Counted from the stretch's first letter, positions 44,367 through 54,057 are shown. The stretch is DNA of 64,000 bases from Alkalimonas amylolytica (GCF_900107845.1 NZ_FNRM01000001.1:712427-776426), one strand, 5' to 3'. Numbers and translations are program-made. The notes: generated by a model from the sequence alone, not told the origin.

Positions 44367-44486
44367 AATTGAGAGATTCAACTTAGCCTGCACCGACTCA
44401 ATTAAGTCGGTATGGTTGGGCATTTCGAGCTGCCAGCCTAGCTGCTGGTTGTTGGCTTCGAGGCCCGCTATTGGTCTAAAAATACA
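44361..44486 (-). pseudogene. Possible C-terminal remnant of an unidentified gene
   Basis: A 41-codon open frame without a start codon, ending ...QQLGWQLEMPNHTDLIESVQ...ILstop, reads like real coding sequence (mixed amphipathic helix). It is cut off upstream by TAG at 44487-44489. Its TGA abuts the lipoprotein stop. Probably a gene scar left by rearrangement; I cannot name the parent gene. Confidence 0.3.
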
Positions 44487-44569
44487 CTACCTATAGCAAG
44501 AGTCTCTTCATCAGGGGCCGTGCTTTATACTGTTGCGCGGACCCTGTTTGAGCTTTTCAGATATTCTTA

Positions 44570-45235
44570 TCAGCTTTTACTCGCACCAAAAGAGCGCTGG
44601 CCAATACCAAACACTTTGGTATCAGCTTTGGCGAAATAACTGACCCGATAGAACAGCTCTTCGACTTGTTGAGTAAAGTCGGCTGAGTTGCGATGCAATC
44701 GGTACTCAGCGTTTTGGGGGAAGTGCACCAGGCGAGCAGCACTTTGTAGACTCTGATTTACTGCAATTGACCAGGCTAGTTTTATTCGAGCCGATAAGTT
44801 GCCCCCATCGTTCTTGAATGAACCCAAGGTCCGATATCGATCATGGTTCAAAATGATAAGGACGTGATAATGCGGTCTACCTTCGACACCCCACTCCCTA
44901 ACCCAGCAATACCGTAACTTGTGCGGATGGACACGTTTACCAGCTTTGGTCTTTTCCATATCGGCAGCCTCCAGCAACCTTCGTAATGCGATAAAAAACC
45001 GCGTGATCACCTCGGTGTCATGAATGTCTGATCCAACTGGTACATGCAGATCGAATCTCACAGCATAAGCACGTGGCATGCTCACCAGCGTACGTTGCAG
45101 AGTTCGGCTAATAGCTTCCAAGTGATTAGTGAGAAGCGGACCTCGGTTTGTAATAATAGGCCAGCCATAGAACGTAGGCTCATTCCAGTAGCCATGAACA
45201 GGTTGGTTTAGGTGATGAAACATTGGATTGAACAT
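44570..45235 (-). CDS. YagK/YfjJ (inovirus Gp2-like) replication-associated protein
   Basis: A 221-residue protein. RFDLHVP (residues about 60-66) and GRPHYHVLIILN (about 119-130) form the two strands of a HUH-like/rolling-circle replication fold, and VSYFAKADTKVFGIGQRSFG near the end gives the Tyr-x-x-Lys-like active region of the DUF3296 (YagK/YfjJ) family. Such proteins are carried by prophages and islands. A GGAG site lies 7 bases upstream of ATG. It may give the excised circle some replication capacity. Confidence 0.8.
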   Translation of the reverse strand: MFNPMFHHLNQPVHGYWNEPTFYGWPIITNRGPLLTNHLEAISRTLQRTLVSMPRAYAVRFDLHVPVGSDIHDTEVITRFFIALRRLLEAADMEKTKAGKRVHPHKLRYCWVREWGVEGRPHYHVLIILNHDRYRTLGSFKNDGGNLSARIKLAWSIAVNQSLQSAARLVHFPQNAEYRLHRNSADFTQQVEELFYRVSYFAKADTKVFGIGQRSFGASKS

Positions 45236-45427
45236 GAGACTTCTCCAGTGTTGATGTCTTCAACATCATGGAAAGGCTATGTATTCATTTACCCACTTTG
45301 GTTTTGCTGAATCTCCATTCTTGGTCAGCTACTAGCGACGATTTGTGCAGTTACTAATATTAACCATATACCGACATATCTAAAAGCTCAGTGCTTTGCT
45401 GAGCCCAAGGCTACTTAGAAAAATTTG

Positions 45428-46924
45428 CTATCGAAGATGACTGTGATTCGTCCGTGGTTTCTGGGCCACAATTACCTCAGCAATCCTAATACGGGGATCA
45501 TTGGGTATTGATTGCTCTGCATATAACTCATTATAGTGAATCAAACAACTACTCAGAAAATTTTCATTTGGAACAAGCACATTAAGCATAAAATGTGCGG
45601 CTTTGATCTTTGGCCTAGGATTTGTGGCGTGGCTGTCAGCTTGAGAGTCCTCGCCAGTATCTTCTGGCAACTTAATTTTTGCAGCAATCCGAGCGCTAGG
45701 CAAATAGCCTAGCACCTGAACTTGTACGCTATAAATATCAACTAATAATTTAAGCTGATTAGCTATATTATCAATAACCCTGACCAGCTCTGCACTCAGC
45801 TGTTTGAATAAGTAAATAGCTAAGAGTCTTCTTGATTGGGCCGAGTCAGGCTCATAGCAATTTATAGTTGAGATATCCGTCTCTAGTGCCAGTTGTTTAC
45901 CATTGAAAAGAGATTCAGAAAGCCTCGCATCAACCAAACCTTTTAAATTTTCACGTATATTAGATTGATGGGTTTCATGGTGGATCTTGTTATTGTAATT
46001 TAGCTCAGCGGCATAATCTCCTGCTAATGAAAATATTATCGATTGGCACAAGTGTTGCACATAAATGAATTTTTTATTACTCCGAAAAAATCTCGACAAC
46101 TGATAATAGTGCTCATCATCAAGCAAATCTGTCCGCTGAATTGGGTAGGACTGTAAATTTTTCTGCTTACTTACTTGCTTGTTCAAAGCAGCCCAATTGG
46201 GAATGAACCGTATTAAACCATCCCAGCCATCCAGCTGCAGCATGCCAACAGTGATAGTTTTTCGAAAAGCACAAGTAAAATGAACTCTATAAATGGGCAG
46301 TAATCGACCAAACACCTGTGAAGCACTGATGCCATTTGCAATAATTGAAACATCACCAGCCCTGACGAGAGCACGAAGATTAGCGCGCACCTTCGCTTCT
46401 TTCATACCTAGCAAACTGGTCAGCATTTCAAAATCGCAGCCAACAATATATCCAGCCGAGTTAGCCTGAGAGACGAATACAGATCTGACGAGTCGCATCT
46501 GCCAGCTCTGAGTGAGCGATTGTGTGGTTGGAAGTTGCTCATCATCCACTGTCATTTTGGTTAGAGAGTGGACAAACTCGTCAGGCCATGCCATTTCACT
46601 TAGTGAGCGGTTCCACAAATTCCAAGACGCAGTGGTAAGCGCATAATCAACTAGATTTGGCTTTTTTTTCCGTGGCTGCCTGACGACTCTAAGGCCAACC
46701 ACTTCCTGAATATACCCTTCACGAACTAGGTAATCTAACGCAGATCTTAAATGACTCTTTGTTACTGATAAATGTGTCGCAAGCCAGTCCAAATCTCCAA
46801 CCTGAACCTCCGCACCAAATTTTGAAGCCCACACCAACAACGCCAATCTGGCTTCAGGTTTTGCTTCTGTCATTGTTCCCAGTAAAAGCATAGCGTCTTC
46901 ATCATAGCCTATTGTTTTACCCAA
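45428..46924 (-). CDS. Winged-helix-containing hypothetical protein of the island backbone
   Basis: A 498-residue protein. Residues about 25-95 (EARLALLVWASKFG...DLDWLATHLSVTKSHLRSALDYLVREGYI) look like a winged helix, and a second similar unit occurs near 160-205 (FEMLTSLLGMKEAKVRANLRALVRAG). The rest is unassigned. The start is uncertain: TTG 46924 (used here) or ATG 46891. Divergent from the RHH-type gene. Probably a DNA-binding regulator or replication-associated protein; no family recognised. Confidence 0.6.
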   Translation of the reverse strand: MGKTIGYDEDAMLLLGTMTEAKPEARLALLVWASKFGAEVQVGDLDWLATHLSVTKSHLRSALDYLVREGYIQEVVGLRVVRQPRKKKPNLVDYALTTASWNLWNRSLSEMAWPDEFVHSLTKMTVDDEQLPTTQSLTQSWQMRLVRSVFVSQANSAGYIVGCDFEMLTSLLGMKEAKVRANLRALVRAGDVSIIANGISASQVFGRLLPIYRVHFTCAFRKTITVGMLQLDGWDGLIRFIPNWAALNKQVSKQKNLQSYPIQRTDLLDDEHYYQLSRFFRSNKKFIYVQHLCQSIIFSLAGDYAAELNYNNKIHHETHQSNIRENLKGLVDARLSESLFNGKQLALETDISTINCYEPDSAQSRRLLAIYLFKQLSAELVRVIDNIANQLKLLVDIYSVQVQVLGYLPSARIAAKIKLPEDTGEDSQADSHATNPRPKIKAAHFMLNVLVPNENFLSSCLIHYNELYAEQSIPNDPRIRIAEVIVAQKPRTNHSHLR

Positions 46925-46981
46925 CCAACTGTAGCAAAGCTAATCAGACCGTGCCATACTTTTGGACACTCACACATGTTA

Positions 46982-46995
46982 CATTACACGTAATG
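46982..46995. promoter_or_regulatory. CATTAC-AC-GTAATG palindrome in the divergent intergenic region
   Basis: A perfect 6-bp inverted repeat with a 2-base spacer, 12 bp upstream of the ATG of the ribbon-helix-helix-type gene. Candidate operator for that protein (such proteins often repress themselves). Confidence 0.45.
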
Positions 46996-47006
46996 AAGCA
47001 TTCCAA

Positions 47007-47684
47007 ATGGTAAAATCGACTATGGTTACTTCATTGAATTACCCTATAAAAGAGCTTGCAAAACTGTTTGATTTTTTAGACTCAGACACACCAGCCACTC
47101 AACAGTGGGTTCATGATTACTTGGTTAAGCAGGGGCTGCCTGTTAATACTGGTATTCAGCTTGGGTACAATGTACAAGTTGACACCTATAACACGGTCAT
47201 TCACTACTTTCAGGATCCAGCTGTAGTGAGGATTGTTGCCAACAAAATGCGAAACGCATGGCGTGTCCGAAAGCATCGCAAACAGAAGGGATTGGTTACT
47301 CTCTCGATAAGCCTGGACAAAGATGTGTCTGACCAATTATCCAGAATGTGCAAAGGTGAAAAAAAGTCTGAAGTTATTACAATGCTGATTAATGATAACT
47401 ATCGCTTGTTTTTGGAAAATAAAAAGGAGATGCAACGACAAAAAGAAGCTGATAAACGCGCACGAATGCTTCAGTGTAAGAATGAAAAATTAAAAAAGCT
47501 AATTTTGAATCCTTCCGCTGAGGCATCAAAACATGATTGCCAGTCAAACCTGGAGAATCAGCTAAAGGATGGAATTTCAAAGCTTTATGACATCATCTAT
47601 TCTGCGAACGAACAAAACACCGTGATCGACCATCAGCTCCTGCTTTTAGCAACAAAAATATACTATGAAGTATTTTCAAAATAG
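47007..47684 (+). CDS. Ribbon-helix-helix-like DNA-binding protein with coiled-coil tail
   Basis: A 225-residue protein. Residues about 95-132 (GLVTLSISLDKDVSDQLSRMCKGEKKSEVITMLINDNY) have the strand-helix-helix pattern of RHH/CopG repressors. Next comes a long basic coiled coil (LENKKEMQRQKEADKRARM) and an acidic C-terminus. The N-terminal 90 residues are unassigned. The frame can start at TTG 46962, ATG 47007 or ATG 47022; 47007 is used. Last gene before attR. It may regulate island genes or act at oriT, as some mobilization accessory proteins do (speculative). Confidence 0.6.
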   Translation: MVKSTMVTSLNYPIKELAKLFDFLDSDTPATQQWVHDYLVKQGLPVNTGIQLGYNVQVDTYNTVIHYFQDPAVVRIVANKMRNAWRVRKHRKQKGLVTLSISLDKDVSDQLSRMCKGEKKSEVITMLINDNYRLFLENKKEMQRQKEADKRARMLQCKNEKLKKLILNPSAEASKHDCQSNLENQLKDGISKLYDIIYSANEQNTVIDHQLLLLATKIYYEVFSK

Positions 47685-47793
47685 TCATCATGAAATCAAT
47701 CTACATAAAAAATACTGTTGACGATACAAGATAGAAATTCTCAAGCTGCCCGCTACCACTCTTGCAGTTTTTAGTTTAAAGCAATTGATTTTT

Positions 47794-47814
47794 CGGTGGG
47801 TAAAATGGTGGGCT
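47794..47814. repeat. GGTGGGTAAAATGGTGGG repeat near attR (putative integrase arm site)
   Basis: Matches the repeats at 11231-11320 beside int and lies about 75 bp inside attR, so both ends of the island share the motif. The 196 bp between the last gene and attR hold no gene. Confidence 0.5.
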
Positions 47815-47882
47815 AAACTCAAAAAATGGTCAAAAATAAACACATACCACTGATTATTAACCATTAATTTTTAAATTACCCA

Positions 47883-47904
47883 AGCAGATCCAGAACATTG
47901 AATA
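47883..47904 (+). repeat. attR: right attachment repeat (old yicC 3' end)
   Basis: AGCAGATCCAGAA-C-ATTGA-A-TA, 20/22 identical to attL. It reads in the yicC frame as Q I Q N I E followed by TAG, so it is the displaced original end of yicC. Confidence 0.9.
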
Positions 47905-47954
47905 GCAGCTTGCTACTTCAATGATGTGCAGACACTTTCTATTCTACTCACACC

Positions 47955-47985
47955 ATGAGGCGAATATCAGTACTATTCGCCTCAT
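47955..47985. repeat. 12-bp perfect hairpin just outside attR
   Basis: ATGAGGCGAATA / TATTCGCCTCAT with a 7-base loop, about 50 bp after the old yicC stop. It is probably the original transcription terminator of yicC (no strong T-run), now cut off from yicC by the island. Confidence 0.6.
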
Positions 47986-48124
47986 CAAACAAAATCACGC
48001 CATTTATAGACTGACTTCTGTGCTCAGGCATACTTCAAGGATGAAACCTTGCTGCCTGGTCACCCCCTTGCCTTCATGGTCTGACCAGTATAAGCTTGCC
48101 CGATACATTATTTGGAGTTGCAAG

Positions 48125-48610
48125 ATGGCCATTTCCCTTCGTAAAGCCAACTGGGGCTTGAAATTCTTTGCCTGGCGGTACATTCCGCTGATTGGCTTTT
48201 GTGCGCCAAAAATTGTGCGGATGGATAGCACCACGCTGGAAGTGACCATGCCGCATAGCTGGCGCACCAAAAACCACTTGGGCAGCATTTACTTTGGTGC
48301 TCTAGCCATTGGCGCCGATTTGGCCGGGGCTTTTTTGGTCTTTACCAAGGCCAAGGCCCGGGGCGTCAATGCCAATTTTGCCTTTAAAGATGTGCAGGGC
48401 AGTTTTTTAAAGCGGCCTGAAGCCAAAGTGCATTTTACCAGCCACGATGGCGATGTGATTGATCAGATGATTGATGAGTCGCTGGCCAGCGGTGAGCGTA
48501 TCAACCGCCCGGTGTCGGTGGTCGTGACCTGCCCGAGCTTGCATGGGGATGAGCCGATGGCCACTTTTACCCTGACGCTCTCGGTCAAAGCCAAACCCGC
48601 GAAAAAGTAG
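48125..48610 (+). CDS. DUF4442 hotdog-fold (PaaI-like) protein
   Basis: A 161-residue protein with the DUF4442/hotdog thioesterase-like pattern: MPHSWRTKNHLGSIYFGALAIGADLAGAF (the HLGSIYFGA segment forms the central helix), then HFTSHDGD and a strand-rich C-terminus. A putative acyl-CoA thioesterase without known substrate. ATG 48125 has a GGAG site; the frame extends upstream through att sequence without support. First core gene after the island. Confidence 0.8.
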   Translation: MAISLRKANWGLKFFAWRYIPLIGFCAPKIVRMDSTTLEVTMPHSWRTKNHLGSIYFGALAIGADLAGAFLVFTKAKARGVNANFAFKDVQGSFLKRPEAKVHFTSHDGDVIDQMIDESLASGERINRPVSVVVTCPSLHGDEPMATFTLTLSVKAKPAKK

Positions 48611-48699
48611 CGGCTCTTGTCGCGGTATTTGTCGCGGTATTTGCAGCCAGCGCTCTGGCAACGTAAAATTGCGGTTTTATGGCCGCAGGACAGACACAG

Positions 48700-49332
48700 A
48701 TGGCAGAGGTTACCGGAAACTTATTCATCGTATCGGCCCCGAGCGGGGCTGGTAAATCCAGCCTGATCCAGGCGCTGCTGGCGCAGCATGCCGATATGCA
48801 GGTCAGCGTCTCGCACACGACGCGGGCACCACGCCCTGGTGAGCAAAACGGGGTGCATTATCATTTCGTCAAAGTAGATGATTTTAAAGCCCGTATTGCA
48901 GCCGGTGAGTTTCTGGAGTGGGCCGAGGTATTTGGCAATTACTACGGCACCTCCCGCACGACGCTTGAGCACACCCTGCAACAGGGCATCGATGTGTTTC
49001 TGGATATCGACTGGCAGGGAGCCCGCCAGATCCGCCAGCAACTGCCTGATACCATTGGTATCTTTATTCTGCCACCCAGCCTGAGTGTCCTGCAGCAACG
49101 GTTGCAAAGTCGCGGCCAGGACAGCGCCGACATCATTGCCGGACGCATGAGCAAGGCACAGGATGAAATGAGTCATGCCGATGAATACGACTATCTGATC
49201 GTGAACGATGATTTTCAGCAAGCCTTACTGGAGCTGCGATCCATCGTGCTGTGCCAGCGCAACCGCCTCATCCGGCAACAACAGCGGCAACAGGATCTGC
49301 TGGATCAACTGTTGGCGAAGTCAACGGATTAG
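48700..49332 (+). CDS. gmk: Guanylate kinase
   Basis: Phosphorylates GMP to GDP with ATP. P-loop [10 protein letters not shown] (residues about 12-21), GMP-binding [20 protein letters not shown] and [11 protein letters not shown] are all present. ATG 48700 ([11 protein letters not shown]) has an upstream AGGA and gives 210 residues, near the family length (207); an ATG at 48679 would add 7 residues without a binding site. It forms gmk-rpoZ-spoT with the next genes. Confidence 0.96.
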   Translation: MAEVTGNLFIVSAPSGAGKSSLIQALLAQHADMQVSVSHTTRAPRPGEQNGVHYHFVKVDDFKARIAAGEFLEWAEVFGNYYGTSRTTLEHTLQQGIDVFLDIDWQGARQIRQQLPDTIGIFILPPSLSVLQQRLQSRGQDSADIIAGRMSKAQDEMSHADEYDYLIVNDDFQQALLELRSIVLCQRNRLIRQQQRQQDLLDQLLAKSTD

Positions 49333-49377
49333 CGTATACTAGCGGGTCTTGCACAACTTGTTGACTTGGAGTAGCGA

Positions 49378-49653
49378 ATGGCTCGCGTAACCGTTGAAGA
49401 TGCAGTGGATAAAATTGGCAACCGCTTTGACCTGATCCTGGTCGCAGCCCGCCGTGCCCGTCAGATTTCTGTCGAAGGCAAAGATCCACTGGTAGATTGG
49501 GAAAATGACAAAGCTACCGTCATTGCCCTGCGTGAAATTGAACAAGGCCTGATCACCGAGTCCATTCTGGACCAGCAGCAGCGTCAGGATCAAATGCAAC
49601 AAGAAGCGACTGAAATGGCCGCTGTGGCAGCCATCATCGGCGGCGACGAATAA
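49378..49653 (+). CDS. rpoZ: RNA polymerase omega subunit
   Basis: A 91-residue protein starting [30 protein letters not shown], the omega signature that chaperones beta' and binds ppGpp at its interface. Length equals E. coli omega. A GGAG site precedes the ATG. It lies between gmk and spoT as usual. Confidence 0.98.
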   Translation: MARVTVEDAVDKIGNRFDLILVAARRARQISVEGKDPLVDWENDKATVIALREIEQGLITESILDQQQRQDQMQQEATEMAAVAAIIGGDE

Positions 49654-49781
49654 AACCCTCTTTTCTTCACTGCCAGCGGCGTTTTTGCTGCTGGCAACCT
49701 ACTCATCACCGCCCGATTCTGATATAAATGCAGTAAGAAGCATCTTCGCTGATTTGTCCTGATGCTGTATGGGGGGTTCAG

Positions 49782-51899
49782 GTGTATTTGTTTGAAGGTT
49801 TAAAGCAGCAAATTCAAGCGTACTTGCCCGCCGACCAGGTGGAGCAGATCCAGCAAGCCTACTTGCTGGCCAGAGAGGCGCATGCCCCGCAAATGCGCTC
49901 CAGCGGCGAACCTTACATTACCCATCCCGTAGCCGTCACCAGCATCCTTGCCGATATGCGGATGGATCATGAAACCCTGATGGCCGCCCTGCTGCATGAT
50001 GTGATTGAAGATACCCCCTTTAGCAAAGAGGATCTGGCTGAGCGCTTTGGCAATACGGTGGCCGAGTTGGTGCAGGGTGTCAGTAAGCTGGATAAAGTCA
50101 AATTCAAAGATTATCAGGAATTTGAAGTTACCAACCTGCAAAAAATGTTTATGGCGATGACGCAGGATATCCGGGTGATCCTGATCAAGCTGGCCGATCG
50201 CACGCACAATATGCGTACCATTGGTGCCCTACGCCCGGAAAAGCGTCGTCGCATCGCCCGTGAAACGCTGGAACTCTATGCCCCCATAGCCAACCGGCTG
50301 GGCATTCACAACATTAAAAATGAACTGGAAGACTCCGGCTTCAAGGCCTTATACCCGATGCGTTACCGAGCGCTGCAATCGGCAGTTCAACAAGCACGCG
50401 GCCATCGCCGTGAATTGCTGGAAAAGGTCAAAGGTGAAATCAGCAGCCGCATTGCTGATGCCGGTATTGAAGCCGAAGTGTCCGGACGCGAGAAACACCT
50501 GTACAGCATCTACCAGAAGATGAAAAATAAAGAGCGAATGTTCAATGATGTGATGGACATTTATGCCTTTCGGGTCATCGTACAGAGCATCGACAACTGT
50601 TACCGCACCTTAGGTGTGGTGCACAACCTGTACAAGCCGATTGAAATTCGCTTTAAGGACTACATCGCCATTCCAAAGCAAAATGGCTATCAGTCGCTGC
50701 ATACCTCACTGATTGGTCCGCACGGCATCCCGGTGGAGATCCAGATCCGTACTTCCGAGATGGATGAAATGGCCGATAAAGGCATTGCAGCGCACTGGAT
50801 GTACAAAGCCGGCAGTGAGCACAGCGGCACCACCGCGCAAATCCGGGCCAGACGCTGGATGCAAAGCCTGCTGGAGCTGCAGCAAAGTGCCGGCTCTACC
50901 CATGAGTTTGTCGAGAACGTCAAATCCGAGCTGTACCCGGACGAACTTTATGTCTTTACCCCCAAGGGTCGAATCATTGAACTGCCGATTGATGCCACTG
51001 CGGTCGATTTTGCCTACGCGGTGCATACCGATGTCGGCAATCGCTGTGTCGGCGCCCGAATCGATCGCAAGCCTTACCCGCTGAGCCGGCCGCTGGAAAC
51101 AGGCCAGACGGTAGAGATCATCACCAGCCCGGGCGGTAAACCCAACGCCAACTGGCTGAACTATGTGGTGACCAGCCGCGCCATTTTGGGGATTCGTAAC
51201 TATTTGAAGAAACAGCAGCTAAGTGAGGCGACCAGCTTAGGTTATCGCTTGCTGAACTCCGCACTGGGCGATGTCAAACTGGCAGATATCGCGCCCGATC
51301 GCGTCGAACAGGTACTGCAAAGCGCCCGGCAAAAATCGATGGATGAGCTGGCAGTAGAGATTGGCCTCGGTAACCAGCTGCCTATCGCCATTGCCCGTCG
51401 TTTACTGGGCGACTTTGATACACCTGATGACGCCTTGCCAGCGCAGGAGCAAAGCCACAGCAAAGCTGTGATTGTTGGCTCCGAAGGCATGTTGCTGACC
51501 TTTGCCAAATGTTGTCGCCCCATCCCTGGTGACCCCATTGTAGCCAATGCCTCACCAGGCAAAGGCCTGAACGTGCATCGTAGCGATTGCCGTAATATTA
51601 AAGGCTGGGAAAAAGATCCAGCCAAGTACTTCCCGGTTCGTTGGGATCAAACCCAGGACAAGCACTTTTTGTGCGATATCCGGGTTTATATCATCAATCG
51701 TCAGGGCGTCCTGGCGAAACTGACCGCACTGATTGCTACCCAGGATTCCAATATTCAGGATTTGGCGACCGATGATCGGGATACCGGTGAATACATCATT
51801 AACATTACCCTGTCGGTGCGCGACCGGGTGCATCTGGCCAATGTCATGCGGAAAATCCGCGTCATGCCGGATGTGCAGAAAATTTACAGAAGGAAGTAA
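49782..51899 (+). CDS. spoT: Bifunctional (p)ppGpp synthetase/hydrolase SpoT
   Basis: A 705-residue RelA/SpoT homologue: N-terminal HD hydrolase domain with His72-Asp73 (LLHDVIEDT) and ED in the same helix, synthetase domain (about 200-340), TGS domain ([12 protein letters not shown], about 390-450) and C-terminal ACT domain ([17 protein letters not shown]). The intact HD motif shows a hydrolase; the length matches SpoT (702 in E. coli). GTG start with a G-rich upstream sequence. Followed directly by ridA, one base from its stop. Confidence 0.97.
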   Translation: MYLFEGLKQQIQAYLPADQVEQIQQAYLLAREAHAPQMRSSGEPYITHPVAVTSILADMRMDHETLMAALLHDVIEDTPFSKEDLAERFGNTVAELVQGVSKLDKVKFKDYQEFEVTNLQKMFMAMTQDIRVILIKLADRTHNMRTIGALRPEKRRRIARETLELYAPIANRLGIHNIKNELEDSGFKALYPMRYRALQSAVQQARGHRRELLEKVKGEISSRIADAGIEAEVSGREKHLYSIYQKMKNKERMFNDVMDIYAFRVIVQSIDNCYRTLGVVHNLYKPIEIRFKDYIAIPKQNGYQSLHTSLIGPHGIPVEIQIRTSEMDEMADKGIAAHWMYKAGSEHSGTTAQIRARRWMQSLLELQQSAGSTHEFVENVKSELYPDELYVFTPKGRIIELPIDATAVDFAYAVHTDVGNRCVGARIDRKPYPLSRPLETGQTVEIITSPGGKPNANWLNYVVTSRAILGIRNYLKKQQLSEATSLGYRLLNSALGDVKLADIAPDRVEQVLQSARQKSMDELAVEIGLGNQLPIAIARRLLGDFDTPDDALPAQEQSHSKAVIVGSEGMLLTFAKCCRPIPGDPIVANASPGKGLNVHRSDCRNIKGWEKDPAKYFPVRWDQTQDKHFLCDIRVYIINRQGVLAKLTALIATQDSNIQDLATDDRDTGEYIINITLSVRDRVHLANVMRKIRVMPDVQKIYRRK

Positions 51900-51900
51900 G

Positions 51901-52293
51901 ATGTCCAAAGTCATTATCCGAACCGATGCAGCCCCTGCGGCAATTGGCACCTACAGCCAGGCCGTCAAAATTGGCACCACTGTCTATTTATCCGGTCAGA
52001 TCCCACTGGTTCCGGCTAGCATGGAGATGGTGTCCGAAGACTTTAGCGAACAAACCCATCAGGTATTTAAAAACCTACAAGCCGTGTGTGATGCAGCTGG
52101 TGGCTGCCTGAATGATATGGTCAAGGTCAATATTTTCCTGACCGACCTAAGTCAGTTCGCCACGGTTAATAGCATTATGAGCCAGTATTTTAACGAGCCC
52201 TACCCGGCCAGAGCTGCAGTCCAGGTCAGCGCCTTGCCTCGCAGTGCTCAAATTGAGATCGATGGCGTGATGGAAGTCCCTTCCACTTACTAA
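51901..52293 (+). CDS. ridA: RidA family reactive enamine/imine deaminase
   Basis: A 130-residue protein with the YjgF/RidA core: [25 protein letters not shown] and the substrate Arg in [14 protein letters not shown]. It hydrolyses reactive 2-aminoacrylate from PLP enzymes. ATG 51901 follows the spoT stop by one base with AGGAAG upstream; the longer frame lies inside spoT. Coupled to spoT as in many gammaproteobacteria. Confidence 0.95.
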   Translation: MSKVIIRTDAAPAAIGTYSQAVKIGTTVYLSGQIPLVPASMEMVSEDFSEQTHQVFKNLQAVCDAAGGCLNDMVKVNIFLTDLSQFATVNSIMSQYFNEPYPARAAVQVSALPRSAQIEIDGVMEVPSTY

Positions 52294-52339
52294 GCAGCTG
52301 GCAGCCCTGGCGCTGCTACCATCAAAGGTACGCCTGAAG

Positions 52340-53125
52340 ATGACAGGAATCCGCACCACCTTTGCTTTGTTGATTGGTTTTCTACTGCCGGTGTCGCTGC
52401 AGGCAGCGCCTTCGGCTGCTGAACCCATAGAGCTTGAGTGGTGCCTGGATGATTTTCCCAACCGCCATCACTACCCCGAGCATGGTAACCCCTACGGCCC
52501 TACCGTTGATTTTATGCAAGAATTGGCTAAGCGCGCGGGTGTACAGCTACGCTTTAGCCCCAGCACGCCCTTCGCACGCTGTCTGCGCATGATGGAGCAA
52601 GGAAAAACCGATGTCATGACCAGCCTCAACGCCAGTACGGAGCGCGCGCAGTATATGCATCTGATCCCCTATGATCATGCCCGGCCTGAGGTAATATTAC
52701 TGCGCCAGGAAAGCCCTGATATCTGGTCTGTCGCCGAGCTAAGTCATCTGAACCTAATGGTGATCCGTGGCTATACCTACAATGCTGATATTCTGAATAT
52801 TATTGCCCGTCACCAACAAACCATCGAAGTGGACTCGCTGGATTCAGGACTCAATATGCTGCTGCTCAACCGGGCTGATGCCTTGCTGGCACCGGTACAG
52901 AGCTCACGGAACCTCATTCAAACGAACCCCCGCTATCATGGTCAGTTTAAAACGGCCAGTCTGGCGATTCAGCTGGCAGAGCCTCGTTATGTTCACATTG
53001 GTTTATCCAAAGCAAGTCCGAATGCTCGGCTGGAAAAGCAATTGCGCCTTGCCGTAGAGTCGATGATTGCCGATGATTTGGTGCATCGTTACTTTCATGC
53101 CCTACCTGGCGCACCGGCCCAATAA
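52340..53125 (+). CDS. Periplasmic solute-binding-like protein, tandem copy 1
   Basis: A 261-residue protein with a cleavable signal peptide (MTGIRTTFALLIGFLLPVSLQA). The mature part matches the bacterial extracellular solute-binding fold (family 3): EWCLDDFPNRHHYPEHG, GPTVDFMQELAKRAGVQLRFSP and MMEQGKTDVMTSLNAS. Two Cys (in WCLD and ARCLR) recur in all three copies and may form a disulfide. No permease or ATPase gene is adjacent, so it may be a sensor, not a transporter component. Ligand unknown. Confidence 0.82.
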   Translation: MTGIRTTFALLIGFLLPVSLQAAPSAAEPIELEWCLDDFPNRHHYPEHGNPYGPTVDFMQELAKRAGVQLRFSPSTPFARCLRMMEQGKTDVMTSLNASTERAQYMHLIPYDHARPEVILLRQESPDIWSVAELSHLNLMVIRGYTYNADILNIIARHQQTIEVDSLDSGLNMLLLNRADALLAPVQSSRNLIQTNPRYHGQFKTASLAIQLAEPRYVHIGLSKASPNARLEKQLRLAVESMIADDLVHRYFHALPGAPAQ

Positions 53126-53182
53126 CCACGAAGCCAGGTCATCTGCTATAGTCAAAGTATCTCAAACCAAAGTGGAGCTACT

Positions 53183-53983
53183 GTGCGACCAGGCACCCTA
53201 CCACTTGCCGTGCTGCTCACCTGGTTCCTGATACCAGTCCCTGCAGGAGCTCAGCTGCAGCCTGACACCCCAGAAAAACCAGAGCTGGAGTGGTGCCTTG
53301 ATCACCTGCCCTACCGTCATGATTACCCGGACGATGGCAAGCCTTTTGGACCTAGCGTCGACTTTATGCAAGAACTGGCACAACGTGCTGGCTTTCGCTT
53401 GCGTTTTAGCCCAAACACTCCTTTTTCGCGCTGTTTACGTCAAATGGAGCAAGGCAAAACGGACCTGATGATACGCCTGAATGACAGCCCGGACCGCCGC
53501 CGCTATATGCATTTGATCCCTTTTGACCGGGCCAGAACTGAAGTCTTACTAATACGCAAAGACAGCCCGGATGTGCAGTATTTCCATCAGTTGGCAGAGC
53601 TTAACTTACTTGTTGTGCGAGGCTATAACTACAACCACCGGGCGCTGAAGCAACTGGCTCAACAGACACGCAGCATCCCCATCGACTCTCAGGATGCCGG
53701 GCTCCAAATGCTGCTGATCGGGCGTGGCGATGCCCTGATCAGTTCCTTTGAAGTTGCACGAAATCGTATTCAAAGCAACCCGGATTACCATGGGCAGTTC
53801 AAAGTCGCCAGTCTGGATCTTGAGCCGGATGAGGCTAGCTTCGTGCATTTAGCCCTGGCCAAAGCCAGTCCATACGCACACCTTCGCCAACAGCTGGCCG
53901 AGGCCATTGAAACGATGGTAGCCGATGGCTTAATCCCTCATTACTTTCATAATTTGCCACAAACCGTTGCCTCAGACCACTGA
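53183..53983 (+). CDS. Periplasmic solute-binding-like protein, tandem copy 2
   Basis: A 266-residue paralogue with a GTG start (GGAG upstream) and signal peptide (LAVLLTWFLIPVPAGA). Core motifs EWCLDHLPYRHDYPDDG, GPSVDFMQELAQRAGFRLRFSP and QMEQGKTDLMIRLNDS match copy 1. 57 bp after copy 1. Probably arose by tandem duplication, with later divergence mainly in the N-terminus and ligand region. Confidence 0.82.
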   Translation: MRPGTLPLAVLLTWFLIPVPAGAQLQPDTPEKPELEWCLDHLPYRHDYPDDGKPFGPSVDFMQELAQRAGFRLRFSPNTPFSRCLRQMEQGKTDLMIRLNDSPDRRRYMHLIPFDRARTEVLLIRKDSPDVQYFHQLAELNLLVVRGYNYNHRALKQLAQQTRSIPIDSQDAGLQMLLIGRGDALISSFEVARNRIQSNPDYHGQFKVASLDLEPDEASFVHLALAKASPYAHLRQQLAEAIETMVADGLIPHYFHNLPQTVASDH

Positions 53984-54057
53984 TTGAAAATTATGCAAGA
54001 CTGCTTTTAGGAGGTTTTGTGCTAAGCTGAACTTTGGATTTATTCTGACATTTATGC

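Larger units (their letters stand above)
11133..47904. mobile_element. Integrative genomic island (about 36.8 kb) inserted in the 3' end of yicC
   Basis: The island is bounded by an imperfect direct repeat at 11133-11154 and 47883-47904. It carries a tyrosine integrase next to the left end and is AT-richer than its flanks. Core synteny (yicC, then the gmk-rpoZ-spoT region) resumes immediately outside. Cargo: type I R-M with embedded Septu-like genes, a GHKL/DUF3883 ATPase, an ankyrin protein, a helicase-nuclease/PIWI-like pair, WYL regulators, an alpha/beta hydrolase pair and a stand-alone nuclease-like protein. AlpA-type factors, a RadC-like gene and the yicC site resemble the yicC-type mobilizable genomic islands known from Vibrionaceae. 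No relaxase or type IV secretion genes are seen, so self-transfer is unlikely. Confidence 0.9.

Noticed and set aside
46962..47006. Upstream TTG start for the RHH-like gene
   Set aside because: It would place the palindromic operator inside the coding region and has no ribosome-binding site; ATG 47007 is preferred, though not proven.
11133..47904. tRNA attachment site or prophage
   Set aside because: No tRNA gene borders the element and no capsid, tail, portal, terminase or lysis genes are present; the repeat lies in yicC.
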